Shown piece by piece: positions 30,230 to 53,487 of a DNA stretch of 64,000 nt (the first letter of the stretch is position 1; each line of letters begins with the position of its first letter). The notes beneath the pieces were generated by a model. It was not told the origin of the DNA. It searched no databases and worked only from the letters and a program-made list of their open reading frames with translations. Location of the stretch: contig OX381717.1 in NCBI GenBank assembly GCA_947462335.1, positions 15,615,166-15,679,165 of the forward strand, written 5' to 3'. The translations under genes were made by a program, and so were the position numbers. The DNA is from Harmothoe impar (taxonomy: Eukaryota; Annelida; Polychaeta; Phyllodocida; Polynoidae).

Positions 30230-32070
30230 TCTTAATCATTAATTTCTATTTTTTATTTTTATAGAAATTATATGCCCTCCCCGGGGATAATTGGGGAGGC
30301 CTCGTTTTATGCGCAAGTCAGGTCGAAACCTCGTTTTTTTCCATTAAGTTAGGTAGATACCCCAAACCTCTCTGGTGCTAACAGCCCAAGATTTCTTTTA
30401 AATTTTGAAAATTTTTAATAAATTTTATTGTTTTACCCACAGGTTCTTGTGTAATCACATTTGTGGTTGCCTGAGCCTCTGAATATTTACTGGGTACTTT
30501 CAAAATAAATCTGACCTACCCTGGATTATAAAACCATGTATTCTGAACTAGATCTTGGTTGCATCTTTTATCTTATCTTGTATGCTTCACAAACGATTAA
30601 ATCAGGTTTGGTCCATGGCTATGATACTAAGTCGGAGCATTTTCTTATAACGTTGCTGTATACCGCGACGCCCTGCCCCCCCCCCCCACACACACATGTA
30701 TTTAAAGGCCCAGCGCCCCTATATATAGAGCTCAGTACCTGTCCCGACTGCACTCTGACTGTTTCTGCACGTGCAGTTAGAACTGCGGGTTTAAAGAAAC
30801 CACTCTAACACACCTAACATCCCAACCCCCCCCCCCCCCTTCCTTACCCTGGGTGAGCCCGCACCAAGCTGTGAGAAATGCTCAGTTGCGGCCTACTCCC
30901 ATTGGCTCCCACGGGGGGGGGGGGTCTGCTGGGGGGGGGGGAGGGCCCTGGGCAGCTATCCCGGGCCAACATACAACTTTAGCTTAATATTTCTCCTAAA
31001 TGCAACACAGGGGTAACTTGGTACATCAACAGGACTCTAATATGGATACCTATCTATTAGATTATAACAATAGTTCATGTCACTAATTTGTTAGAAAGAT
31101 CACAAATTAGTTATAATTTAGGTAACAAATACATTGGCTCATGCATCCCCTTATAACACGACGCTGCAACAAGCTGTCTCTGAGTGTATGCTAAATCACA
31201 ATACGGTGCAGTGTCCGGCAACAACAAGGGAATCCTGGTTAGCTGTCACCTGTAAATAGCTCAGCCATAAGCAAGTTTCATGCACAATCTGCAGCACTAC
31301 TCCAAAATAAAGATGATGGTCTAGGGATATTTAGTTGAAACCTGCATCCAGCCACTTTCCTCCTTTATAATCAGTGCATTTAGTATTGGTTCCTGGTAGT
31401 TAGTTCACTCAACACTGAAAATGCTATAGTGCTTTTACCTTTTAAGGGCGGCATGACGCCATAATTCATTATGCCCTTAGTCATCATGATGCATGTATGC
31501 AGCCCTGGCAAGTAACTCACCAGTACTGCATTCACGCATCATGCAAACCCTACAGATAAGGGATGAGACACTCCCAAACTCCCTAGCTGTATTCATCCAT
31601 TTTGTCATCAAATAGCATACCACATTAAAGCATTGTGAACTCCTTCTAAAGGTGCACTATCCTGTAGTCTGACCTGGTCCAGGAAATGAACTGTTCACTG
31701 TACTGTATGCCTTAAATTAGTACATCCAATTTCCCTAAAAACGAGTCAAAATGTTCACAAATAATATATTTGACTTCCTATGTGTTCCATTCTCTCTAAT
31801 TTTACCCGATTTTGCCCTAATTAGATTGTCATTTTGGAATAAAAGCATGCACACATTTATTCCCCTCCTTGAAAATACACTAGAAAATCCCTTAGTTGGG
31901 GGACATTGGATCCCTTTGTTGCCTATTAATGCCCATTGATGACATTTGGTTGACCCCTGTTCTCTACATACTATACTTTTACATTGTTTGGAACACATTT
32001 AAGGAATATTTAGAATTTGAAGAAAGATCTTATATACCCACTTTAACCTCTAGGCCACTCCTCTACCATA
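30230..32070. other. intergenic between solo LTR and FTP gene 3, no gene seen
   Basis: 30480-32070 aligns in pieces with 5700-6790 downstream of gene 2 (CATGTATTCTGAACTAGATCTT-like, CTCCTTCTAAAGGTGCACTA), interrupted by poly-C and poly-G runs (30680-30930) and a GCATGAATGCAGCC repeat (31435-31600). Short frames here have no support. Confidence 0.5.
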
Positions 32071-32073
32071 CTA

Positions 32074-42914
<10,841 letters not shown>

Positions 42915-43141
42915 GCTGCAGTGGGTTGCCTTGGGTTTGACTGTAAAGATGAAAGCTCCAACAATTGAATTGACTTTGACTGTACGCTGCTAAACAATGA
43001 AGTATAATATCATTGCCTAGTGTCACTATGTCAAAGTGGTTTCACTACAATTTAAACAACTTTGAACCAAAATTACAGTTGATTAATGGCATTTTTAAGC
43101 AACTTGGAGCAACTTGGAGAAATTAATGTTGGTTAAAGCTG

Positions 43142-43340
43142 CTTAACCCTTCGAGTATGGCACAATGCATTAAATGCATCAGTGCACCATGCACTTGGTC
43201 GTCATGATGCATGAATCCAGCCCTGGCAAGTTACTCCTCAGTGCTACATTCAAACATTATGCTGACCCTATGGGGCTGGTACACTCCCAGAGGGTCGGCA
43301 TAATGCATAAATGTAGCACTGGCAAGTTACTTTTCACTCT
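43142..43340. repeat. dispersed GCATGAATGCAGCC repeat copy
   Basis: Same family as 1466-1715, including CATGATGCATGAATCCAGCC, CTACATTCAAACATTATGC and GGGTCGGCATAATGCAT. Confidence 0.65.
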
Positions 43341-43727
43341 GAATTCTTTTCACTTTTCTTGAAAATCGATTTCGATTTTCAAATTACGTGTTGGCCCTCT
43401 TGGGCTACTGTACTAATGCTATTCTGCAGGGCTATATTCATCCATCATCCATCACACCTATAGTGTATATAACCATCACACAGCCTATAAAGGGTCGATG
43501 CGTATGACCTAATTAATTTACTGGATCGCAGAAAAGAGGTAGGTTTCCAGTAAACAAACAAACATTATACAACGTTATGTAAAATTTCCCTATGGCTCCC
43601 TAGGATGGCAATACCTCATCTGACATCATAATTAAAAACATTATTTTGACATGAGATAACTCTGTTTTGTTAGCTAGGTTTCCCTGGAACCTTTAAAGAT
43701 CAAAAAAAGGAAATAACATCAACTTAC

Positions 43728-43940
43728 ATTTACTGTCCAACCTGAGGTTCAGCAGCCACATGATAGAGTACGCTTGTTGTGTAACTACAGATTCTATACC
43801 TATAAGACTTCCAAGAAAATCTTAATGAATATTTGACTACAATACTGCTCATTGAAACGTGGAGAGGCACCGTAATGTTTGTGTGTAGCCAAGGAACCAG
43901 CTGTAGTGTGTGCGTCACCAGCAACTGATGCTGCCCAGGA
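43728..43940 (-). other. probable 5' UTR exon of FTP gene 3
   Basis: Aligns with the leader exons of genes 1 and 2 and ends at donor AAT|GTAAGT (43728). Unlike those genes it has a single block combining features of both tandem relatives, so it may represent the unduplicated state. Confidence 0.45.
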
Positions 43941-44828
43941 AGTTTTTATATTTAAAGCATTTGATAGGCTTGGGTGGTTTCCAATTTGTTATTTATTAAT
44001 TTGATGATCCTTTGAGGGAGAGGTCAGAAAGTTTCAGATTTCTTAGTTTGTAGATTTAGAACAAATGTGTGAGAAACTTTATCGTTCTATATCCTAGGTT
44101 TTGTCAGTAAATAAATCCTGTACAGTATAATATGATTCATAATACCAGGTGTGCATATATCTGTCCATTATAAATGTGTGGCTGAGGATTCCAGAAGATT
44201 TGTATCAATAACTCTAGGCTCTTCAAATTGTAACTTTGGACCCGTTACAATTTTAAGGTTACTTTTTGAGCCATTTACCTCAAGCAATTCCTGATTTGTA
44301 AAATGTTGGTACTTAGAAAAACAACTGTTGGAATAAATGCGTTATGCAGTACAAAAACCAAGCAGAGACATCTGAATTTGATCCAAATAGAATTCTTTTT
44401 ATTTCATTTTCATTCGTCAAAATGGTCATCTCGTGCGTGTATTATATATTCAATCGCGGGAGATAACAATCGCAAGCCATGTTTACTCTGGCTAGTAAAC
44501 AAGCCAACAATTAGAGAAGTGTTACTTACATAAACTATACATGTATTGTCACTAAGGCTACATCAAACACAAATAATAGATAATTCATTGAAACCATTGA
44601 TTATTGTGTAGATAAGCCTATTCAATCTAATGATTACCCAGAACTGTGGGAACTGCATAACATGTTCATGTATTGTTGTTAATGCTACATCAATTCCTTT
44701 ATTTAGATCGGTAGGCATCATTATCAGTCTTAATAAAGAAATGTACATACATACATACAAATCACTTATAATGCCTATTTATGCTTCATGACCTTGTAGT
44801 CACAGTTGCTAATGGTGTTGTATAAAAA

Positions 44829-45275
44829 TGACCCATTTTAATGAAATGGGTCAGAGGTCGCACCTTTAAGAACCTAGATATGGCCTCTTTAAGTAGCATA
44901 GGGTAAAAAAAATATTATTTTTGTAAAATGAATTTTTGACATTTTTCCAATTTATACATAGTTATCTTTTGGGTTATTAAGTTATAAACCCGATTTCAAC
45001 CCTCATTTTTCCTAAAATGAGGACCATAGAATTTATAATTGTATTGTACATGTATAATATAGTTGATATCTTATTTAAATGCTGATTATCTCAGTTTAAT
45101 TAATTTCCATTCAAAACAACACAAAAGTCTCAAAAATATCACCTAAGAGTGAATATTGGCAAATATACTACTTGTCATGTATCAAATGAAAGCTCTTGAT
45201 TAGTTGTACATGAATCCGGCAATATGTCAACATTTTATATGTTCGACTTCCAACCCATGTTGTTAAAATAGGTCA
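44829..45275. repeat. MITE with TGACCCATTTTAA...GGGTC ends
   Basis: 447 bp; the ends TGACCCATTTTAATGAAATG and TGTTAAAATAGGTCA are inverted. It shares AAGAGCTTTCATTTG-like interior words with 54734-55175 and 60318-61020, here in opposite orientation. Confidence 0.7.
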
Positions 45276-46135
45276 CAAATATATGTGTGGCGGCAAAAAT
45301 GAGCTGGATGAGCCAGAACACATCTACACAAGTAAGTCATGTAAGAGCAAGAGTCCCAAAACATCAGAGTGGATATATATCCTAATTCTATAAGACTAGG
45401 TTACAGATAATGCCCCTTGTACAAATGCATTGATATATGGAATAGATTACTACCTCAGTGTGGAGTTCATATATAGTGCCAAGGAAGCCTTAAAAGCTAC
45501 AGTCTGAGGCAGAGCAGTGCATCTTTATATCGATGAACCTTACATAAACTATCAAACCTATATACAGCTGGTCCAAGTCTATCTGCTAACTATATGTTAC
45601 ACACTCATATCATGCATTGTGATAGATATGGCCAATTTTTGTGTGTAAACCTGTAAATCACGACCTGGAATAATATCAACTGCATATGCACTGGCTAATG
45701 CTACTCTCACGCTTCTTTTATATACAATTAGAATCCTTATGAACACATGCTATGAACTTATAAGAGAAGAGTAAGTTAAGCCAATAGTGAATAAGATAGA
45801 AGAAGTTTAATATTCTGGTGGAGTCTCTGGTACTGGAAGATGAGGCACGTCTCCTCCACGATCAGTGCCCAATCGCAAATGATTTATTACATTTTGCCCT
45901 CCTGGCCCCAGATTACCGAATAGTGATAGAAAGGTTCAATACGTAGCATCCATCAGGACTACATTTCTTAACACCATTGTATGTGTTAATTTCAAAATGT
46001 AATAATAATGGTTAACATGAGTCACAAATATTGATGGTGCAAAGTCTGCTGTCATTTAGGCTGAGTCTCTAAATGAAGATTCAGTATGGCCTGACCCTCA
46101 TTAAAATCTGGGTTCTTATTCTGGTTGTAGTAGCA

Positions 46136-46422
46136 TTAGTCATACACATTGATGGTGCAGAGTCTGCTGTCAGATGTATTCATGTTACGTGGATGTTTCA
46201 CATAGATATACACCCAGCACTTCACATCACAGAAACAGGCATACCGGACTATGGTCAAAGCATCCTGTTCCATCTCATCAATAGCTTCAAAGTATTTCCC
46301 CACATATGTATATTCACCAGAGGTGGTTTGGTTGACTTGCTCGTTCCTGATAGTCACACCTAAGTACCTACCGGTGGTGTAGGTCATATTAACATAGAAG
46401 TGTTGTCTGCAGTGGTAGTAGC
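46136..46422 (-). pseudogene. orphan terminal exon of an FTP gene
   Basis: 287 nt aligning end to end with exon 9 of gene 3, including the TTCCAG acceptor (46423), the CFCDVKCWVYIYV core and the CTINVYD-stop. The reading frame is intact. No exon 8 or other upstream exon is recognisable between 46430 and 49700, so it is a fragment or the end of a rearranged fourth gene. The last about 30 bp are partly repeated again at 46025-46054. Confidence 0.7.
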
Positions 46423-47388
46423 CTGGAAGTATACAATATTTGTAGTCAGTAGTCTCATGATTTACATCCTGATACAATCATCTCTTCTCTATATATATGT
46501 GCCTATATATGTATACTAGTGTGTGTTAGTTTTGCTCCTGGATAATGGGATCCTTTGTAATTTGTCTACATGGATTGTGGGATCCTGACATTAATCATCA
46601 TTCATGGAGTGGTTATGTGTTGGAAAAATAATACTTAACCGGTCTAATTTCATTTCTTATTGATTTAGTCCATATCTGTTTGTATTAGACTGTATATATG
46701 ATATTTGTGATATCTCCCTCTATTATGGGATCCTGATATACCATATTCTCTGAGGCAGCTTGACCTTCATGTGCTCACTGAAGCATGACCACACAGGATG
46801 TATATATATTATACTCTGGCTGTGGTTTGTGATAGGTAGAGACACCTGGGAGCAGGTAAAGGAATCAATAATAAACTTGAAGACATTGTAGGGTTTTCAT
46901 AAAAAATGTTTTTTAACCAAAAATCTTTCCATATCATAGAGCATAGAATCATTTTAGCCCGGGAGGGTTGCGGGGTTTTGCAAAAGATCCCACAATTTTG
47001 GAATGACCCCACTATGTGGGTCTGAGAACAGTGCCGTTGTAATAATAGTATTCATACCAGTCGCCTAGGAGAACAAAAGAAGACACATATACAAACCAAT
47101 CACTGGGTATAACCCAGATATAGATACACATGAGTAGCTGTATAAATGTTATACACTTTGGACAATGGTAATAATTATCCTTGACCAGCGCCCTGGACAA
47201 TTATCCAGTACTTGGCGTATAGCACTTATACAGCAACTCGCTTGTATCATATCTACCACATACACATACACCTAACCCAATCTAAATCTTTCTATCATGA
47301 AGAGGTACCTATGGTTCAGGCTGCAGAGAGTGGATCCTCTCTTTGTGGTTGGGTAGATTGTATGTAGGTTGTATGTCTATATTTCCAG

Positions 47389-47650
47389 TTGCCTCCGTCA
47401 ATCTGTTTCTACCCCTGTCTCACTCTACCTCTGTTTCTGTATCTGTTTCTCTATGCGTCTGTCTCTGTCCGTCTTTTGTCAATGTCTGCTCCTTCTTCTA
47501 TCTGTCTCTGCTTCTGTTTTTCAATGTCTCTGTCTCTGCCCCTATCAACCTCTGCCTCTACCTTTGATTCTGGCTCTGTCTGTCCCTGTCTCTGTCTCTG
47601 TCTCCCTAAGTGTCTCTCGTTCTGTCCCTGTCTGCCTCTCTTGGGTACTA
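47389..47650 (+). repeat. CTCTGT-rich low-complexity tract
   Basis: Imperfect TCTGTCTCTG/TCTGTTTCTG repeats, open in all three plus frames and giving Ser/Leu/Val-rich artefactual translations. Confidence 0.85.
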
Positions 47651-48394
47651 CCTCTTGCTCATGCCTCTCAGCGTCCCCCTAGTTGGTTCAACTGATGGAC
47701 TGGTTAGAAACCTTCACTGGACGTACTCATGGAAACTTTGGACTCTGGATTCAGAGGGGTTTCTAGGTCAAGTTTATACAGATAAATTCTGACCTATATT
47801 TCACAAAGAAAACAGGGCACCCAATTGTGTAAAAACCTTATCTTGCAGTTCAATAGACCGTATAGGTCTATAGTGAAGGAAATGATTTTGATATAAACTT
47901 TAATATAAGCATAACAGCATAACACACTATAACAAATACTGGGATAACTACAATTTATGAAAATCACACCTGAGGCCCCTTAAAAGTGATGATCAGTTTT
48001 GCAGACAGTGCCAGCACTTGTCTAAAAGGGCTGCATCAACGTTTTTTTAGGTTATTCAATAACAAAAAATTCGCCGCCCCCATCAACCCAGGGGGCAAAA
48101 AAGTTAAAAAAGATTCTACCACAGTTTAAGAAGAATTTACACCATCAGAATTATGAAATACACACTTTTGAATTAATTATCTATAAATACATGTTTACAA
48201 AGTCCCATGCAATATTAAGCTCATAGCAAGAGTGACTGTCAATTATTCAAAAAATAAGCAAGCTCCCTCATGGTCTTGAAAAAAGTATTAATAGCTAAAG
48301 CCGCCCTTCCCCACCGTTTAGAAAATCACCGTAAAGACGATTATCAATTTTAAAGGGCCTGACGTAATAGATACACCTTTCCTACGAACCCTGT

Positions 48395-49180
48395 CCAATC
48401 ATGCTGACCATGAAACATCTGAACACTGATCTGTAAAACCACCTGAATTTACACCAATCTAGCCTATGGAAAAGATGTAATCTCTTTTTATATTCAACTG
48501 TGCAAACATTCAGCAGCATGTGCACTAGTTTCATAATGTTAGCTTTATTTTCAATATAGTTATTGTATTGACCATTCAGTGCTGCGACCACAATTGTGTA
48601 TGATCTTAAAGTTTGCTCCAGGATTTCCCTCAATGAGACTTCAATAATATACAAGACTTGCTTCTCAATCTCCTCACAAGGTGGAGACACTTTTGAGGTA
48701 TAATTGAGTCAGTCTCAGCCGCTCCGACCCTATCAATGGTAGAGTCTGAGGGTCTCAGCGGGGGAAATCCCATTACTATATATTTTAATATAGCGGAAAA
48801 CGCAATAACAGCTACCAGGACATTTACAGTTTCTGAAAATCACCCTTGACCTAAAAGATACAACTATCCTCCAAAACATTTCCAACCAAAATTAGCTACT
48901 GACCACGGAAAATTTGAGCACTGGTCTGTAGCGTAAAACCACCTGAATTCTGCCTCAATTTGCACTGAATAATTTGCATTTTCACTGATCCCCAATCTAG
49001 CCTTTGAAAAAAATGTAAACTCACTGAGAATCCCTTTCCTATTATTTGGCAGACATTCAGCAGCATGTGTACAAGTTTTCATAATATTGGCATCATTTCC
49101 AACTTATTTATGGACCATTCAGTGCCCCTGCAGTATTCACTTCTGACCAGAATCGCATATGACTCTCAGTTTTCTTGGAT
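48395..49180. repeat. diverged tandem duplication of about 500 bp
   Basis: 48395-48640 and 48895-49180 align (AAAACCACCTGAATT, CATTCAGCAGCATGTG, GACCATTCAGTGC). A weaker third relative may precede them. Minus-strand frames exist in both copies (102 and 72 codons) but the conserved frame differs between copies, arguing against a maintained coding exon. Function unrecognised. Confidence 0.5.
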
Positions 49181-49689
49181 GGGGGACGACCGATATAGAA
49201 TAAGCCTACGTAGCATTTCAACACGTTGAACAATGCAACCCTGCCTCAACCTCTATCCCTATATAATCATGTAGTGAGTTGGTACCATCGTGGTTTCTCC
49301 GGGAATCTGAAGACCCCCTGGTTGTACCTTGTTGCCGGCGATTGTGACATAACCAACTTATGGTACGAGTAGAATTTTTTACACCATATCACACCAGATG
49401 TGCCTTATTAATGAACCGCAAACTAGCCATACCGATAAAAGCTCATGTCACACACACACCAGCTGCTGACCGGCATAACTCTCTCACAATATACTAAGAG
49501 AGTCTTACATACTAAGCTTTAAGTCGGAGCGCTACATGTATAGAATGTTAGCGTCTCCCGGGGATTTACTCATAACATGGGCTCAAACTAGCACATCATA
49601 TCAACCTCACCCACAACTCACAATCACCCTTTCATCTTATTCACAAATATATCATGATGTAATCGGAAGGATGATTTCTGTACGTACAA

Positions 49690-51650
49690 AGGTTTATCAT
49701 TCTTATTCTGGAATGCAAGGAGTCTTTTGAAAAACTTTGCAAACCCTAAAGTTGAACTTGATAAACTCTCACCAAGTGTCATCTGTATATCTGAGACTTG
49801 GATGTCTGAAAACAGTCATGATTCTTTATTTGTGCTAGATGGTTATGCATTCTTTAAACTAAACAGAAATACTCTGAACCAATATGGTGCCACTAAAAAG
49901 TCAGGTGGAGTTGCCATCTATGTAAAAAACACTCTCGACTTTGACTACCTTGAGCATGACAAACTTACATTCACAAATGTGCACTGTGAAGTACAGTCTG
50001 TTCTTATAAAGATGCCGTTCACAAGACCTATAATTGTCTCAGGTTTATACAGACCCCATGATGGTAAGGAAGACAAAGGATTGGATGCAATGGAGGATGC
50101 ATACAAATACATGTCCGAAAATTTTTAAAACCCAGACTGGTTCCTAGGAGGCGATTTCAACTTTGAATGCTCAAAGGAAGATGACCTAAACAAACTGGAC
50201 CTAACCAGACTAGGCAGAATTAAAAATACCCTAAATCTGACACAATTGATAAAAGATCCTACTAGACCATTGTACATGAACAGAGTTATTGATCTAATTT
50301 TCACAAATTCAAATACCATCTGGGGTTCTTGACATTAACATATCTGACCATGTTCCAATCTATGTCGAGAGGAAAAAGCCAAAACCTGAAAATGTTAATG
50401 TAGAATTCAATGGGAGAGTCTATAAAAATTATTCTAAAGTTGCATACCAGCGAGAACTCATTAGAGGAAATTGGGATGAGTTTTATAGGACCCCAGACCC
50501 TTCAAAGGCATGGTATATAATATACAATAATTAGAAACTATTGGTAATGGTCACTGTCCTGAACCTATATTCAAATTCACTAAAGAAAAAGATCCTTGGA
50601 TCAACCATGAACTTTTAGAAGTCTTCCATGAAAGGGATGAAGCCCTCAAACTTGCCAGGAAAACAAAGAAACCTGAAAATAAAGCTGCAGGTAATTCACT
50701 CAGAAATATCACAAACATAGAGAATCTTGAGGCTAAGGGAAAATATTACTCAAATAAAGTTGAAGAGTGTAAGGATGATCCTACCAAATTCTTGAAATTA
50801 ATTAACAATCTAGCCCCTAGGAAGGCAATAAATATAAAACTGAAGTTGCAAAATGATGACGGTGTCACCATACCAGATAATGAACTGCCCGACAAGATAA
50901 ATTCCTATTTCGCCAACGTGGGAGCTAACCTAGCTCATAAAATCATGGTTGATCCAAACTACATGCCTCCCCATTCCCCCATTTACCAGGGGGACCAAAT
51001 GAGATTCTCTAACATCAGACAAGACAAACTAGACAAGGAAATTAACAAAATAAGCATATACAAATCATCAGGGCTTGCACTCTCCTCCAGGCTGCTAAAG
51101 GATGGGTTGCTGGCCTCAAATGTACATTTCTGCCACCTTTTGAACCTCTCGTTGGCTACTGGGGTATTCCCTGCTGCCTGGAAAAAAGCTCTAGTAGTAC
51201 CTATCCCTCAAACAGTAAAACCTAAATCAATTGGGGATCTCAATCTCACTCCTGCCCATACCAGGCAAAATAATGGAGCGGCTAGTACACTACCAAATTG
51301 TTAGCCACATTGAGGAAAGCAACCTTTTGGCAGATTCAAAGAATGGGTTCAGAAAGGGGAGATGTACTCATGATACTGTGTTCAAAATCATTCATGACAT
51401 AAACTTAGCCTTAAATTCAGATAACACACACGGTGCTATATTTATAGATTTCCATAAAAGCATTTGATACAATCAACCATCCTAAATTAGTACAGAAGTT
51501 AGCAAACTTTGGCCTCCATGACTCTGTAATACACTGGTATGAGAACTATTTAAGAAACAGGCAACAAAGAACTTTTGTTAACGATAAATTCTCTGAATGG
51601 CAGGACACTAAGTTTGGTGTACCACAGGGATCTATATTGGGCCCTGTATG
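49690..51650 (+). mobile_element. non-LTR retrotransposon, endonuclease and partial RT, degenerate
   Basis: The frame entering at about 49700 (FWNARSLL) encodes an AP-type endonuclease with CISETWM, GGVAIYVK, LGGDFN and a DHVPI-like motif. It is interrupted by a TAA at 50126-50128 and frameshifts near 50325 and 50535. A reverse transcriptase follows (50792-51640) with LLPIPGKIMERLVH, NGFRKGRCTHD, FIDFHK and GVPQGSILGP, broken near 51240 and 51460. The sequence ends right after the GVPQGSILGP motif, so the catalytic YADD part is lost. The domain order is typical of the CR1/L2/Rex-like group; the exact clade is not determined. Confidence 0.85.
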
Positions 51651-51659
51651 TTAAAATCT

Positions 51660-52080
51660 GCTGTTATTATATGCTCAGAGGGAGCAACCTTCAGATAAGC
51701 TTTAATGGATGGAGTCTTGTTAGCTGATGCTCTAAATTTCTGGTAAATATTTGTAATAGTCACCACCGGTTCTTTAAGGTAACTGCTAAAGAGATTGAAT
51801 CGGTCTCTGTTTTAAGTTTAGGGACTTTGACAGGAACCACTATATATTCTTTCTTTACAAAGATAGCTAACCCTAGCTTAGGGGTCTCCTTATACAAGAA
51901 ATGAAAGCCATTATAGCGGGTTATTTGAGACTCTTTGCTAGCCTTAGTTTCCTGGAGGCATAACACATCAATGTCATTCTCTATGATATATTTGAGTATT
52001 ACATTTTTTTGAGATTCATAAGACCTGCAGTTCCTGGTGACAATTTTTAGATTTTTGTCTTTGTCCTTGTCTCTCATTAA
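51660..52080 (-). mobile_element. second non-LTR retrotransposon, endonuclease N-terminus
   Basis: The minus-strand frame 51760-52077 starts with a Lys/Asp-rich leader, then KIVTRNCRS, LCLQETKAS, FLYKE and LGLAIFVKK. These are the first motifs of an AP-endonuclease of a different element from the one it abuts. It is truncated after about 105 codons. Its junction with the first element at about 51650 is tail-to-fragment and shows nested or recombined insertions. Confidence 0.7.
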
Positions 52081-52400
52081 AGAGTTGTATTATTAATAAA
52101 TGGGTGAAAGGATTTAGTTAACTCCTAGAGTACCCAGGCTGCCTAGACCACTTAGAAGGCTCCTAGGATCCTGGATAAGAGCATTGAAATTCGGGAAAAG
52201 AGGAGTACTGGAGACCAAAGTGGGCCCCTTGTTTGGCCAGTATTCCTGCCATGTTCGGTTGAGGATACTGTCTAAGGCCTAAACTATGTTGGAGAAGAGC
52301 CATATGTTGAGCTTGTTGGGCCTGGACCTGGGCCTTGGGGAATTGTGAGATTAAGTATAAAGATCATATTTAGCGACATTCGGTGCATGTCAATTTAGAC

Positions 52401-52586
52401 TACCGTATTCGACGTAATAAGCGCCCAGGGCGCTTATAAAATTTGTTCTATGACGTTTTTAGTACTTAAGAGTTCAAATGTCCCCAAAATCGCGAAATTT
52501 GAGCCTTTGTTCTAGTCTCAAAATGCCTCAAAAAGGGGGGGGGGGCGCTTATTAGGGGGAGGGCGCTTATTACATTGAATACGGTA
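52401..52586. repeat. 186-bp MITE with TACCGTATTC...TAATAAGCGCCC ends
   Basis: The 26-bp ends are inverted with two differences, and the interior includes a second GGCGCTTAT pair near each end. The same terminal word occurs once, without a partner, near 20778. Confidence 0.8.
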
Positions 52587-53487
52587 TATGTTAGCAGGAA
52601 ATGTCATTGGATTGCCCTTGGATTGAGCTACAAAGTACCAGTTACTAATATAATCGGGATAATCTGAAGGTATTGTAGGTCAAGTGTTCCCCTGAACCAT
52701 TGGGAATAGAGTTCTGCACCACCGGCTGAACCATAGGTTGATAACTGACTATAATATAAGTGTAATATAAAGTAATATAAGTCATCATCAGACTAAGAAC
52801 TACTTAATGAAAGAGTTGATATCACTTAATGCTCTGATGCACTTAGTGGTCAGGTCCTAACCATAACAGTATAGGCTGGACTCCACTTGGTCAACACTAG
52901 TGGCTGCAAAACATAGACATTAAAACTGTCTTTGTTCTGTGTGACATTTATAAACTGATCATTTTTTAAGAAACGGTATTAGGTTTGTGGGGCTGGGGGA
53001 ACAAAATGGTTTTGCCCCTTGAAGACCTCCCCCTATTGTTAAAAAATCATCACTTCCTTAGAGCATCGAGGATGACACTTGGAGTACCAGGAAATTAGAT
53101 GAAAGATATTTATTAATCGCAGCTTTTCCCAGCCAGTGGAACCTGGACTATAGCTGGCAAGGCTCCCAGGAGTAAGCCAAGGGTTAAATAATCTCTGAAT
53201 CTGGACTGTACTCAAATGATATACCTGTTACTTATAAGACTTACAGTTAGATGTTTGGGTTATACTCATTGCAGCTATAGTGAAGCAAACGTTGGGGAAT
53301 CGTTAGATTACGTATTAAGATCATATTTAGTTACATTCAGTGCATGTCAATTTAGACTATATGTTACCAGGGAATGTCCTTGGATTGCCCTTGGATTGAG
53401 CTACAAAGTACCAGTTACTAATATAATTGGGATAATCTGAAACCCATTTATATCATTGAGAAAGCAAGAACTAGGAGACTGAGTAGA

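Noticed and set aside
47012..47075. Possible small minus-strand exon (acceptor CTCCTAG, then GDWYEYYYYNGTVL and a stop)
   Set aside because: Good acceptor but no matching donor, homologue or paralogous exon found; left out of the gene models.
47343..47792. Three overlapping Ser/Leu-rich plus frames
   Set aside because: CTCTGT low-complexity sequence without stops; no splice or homology support.
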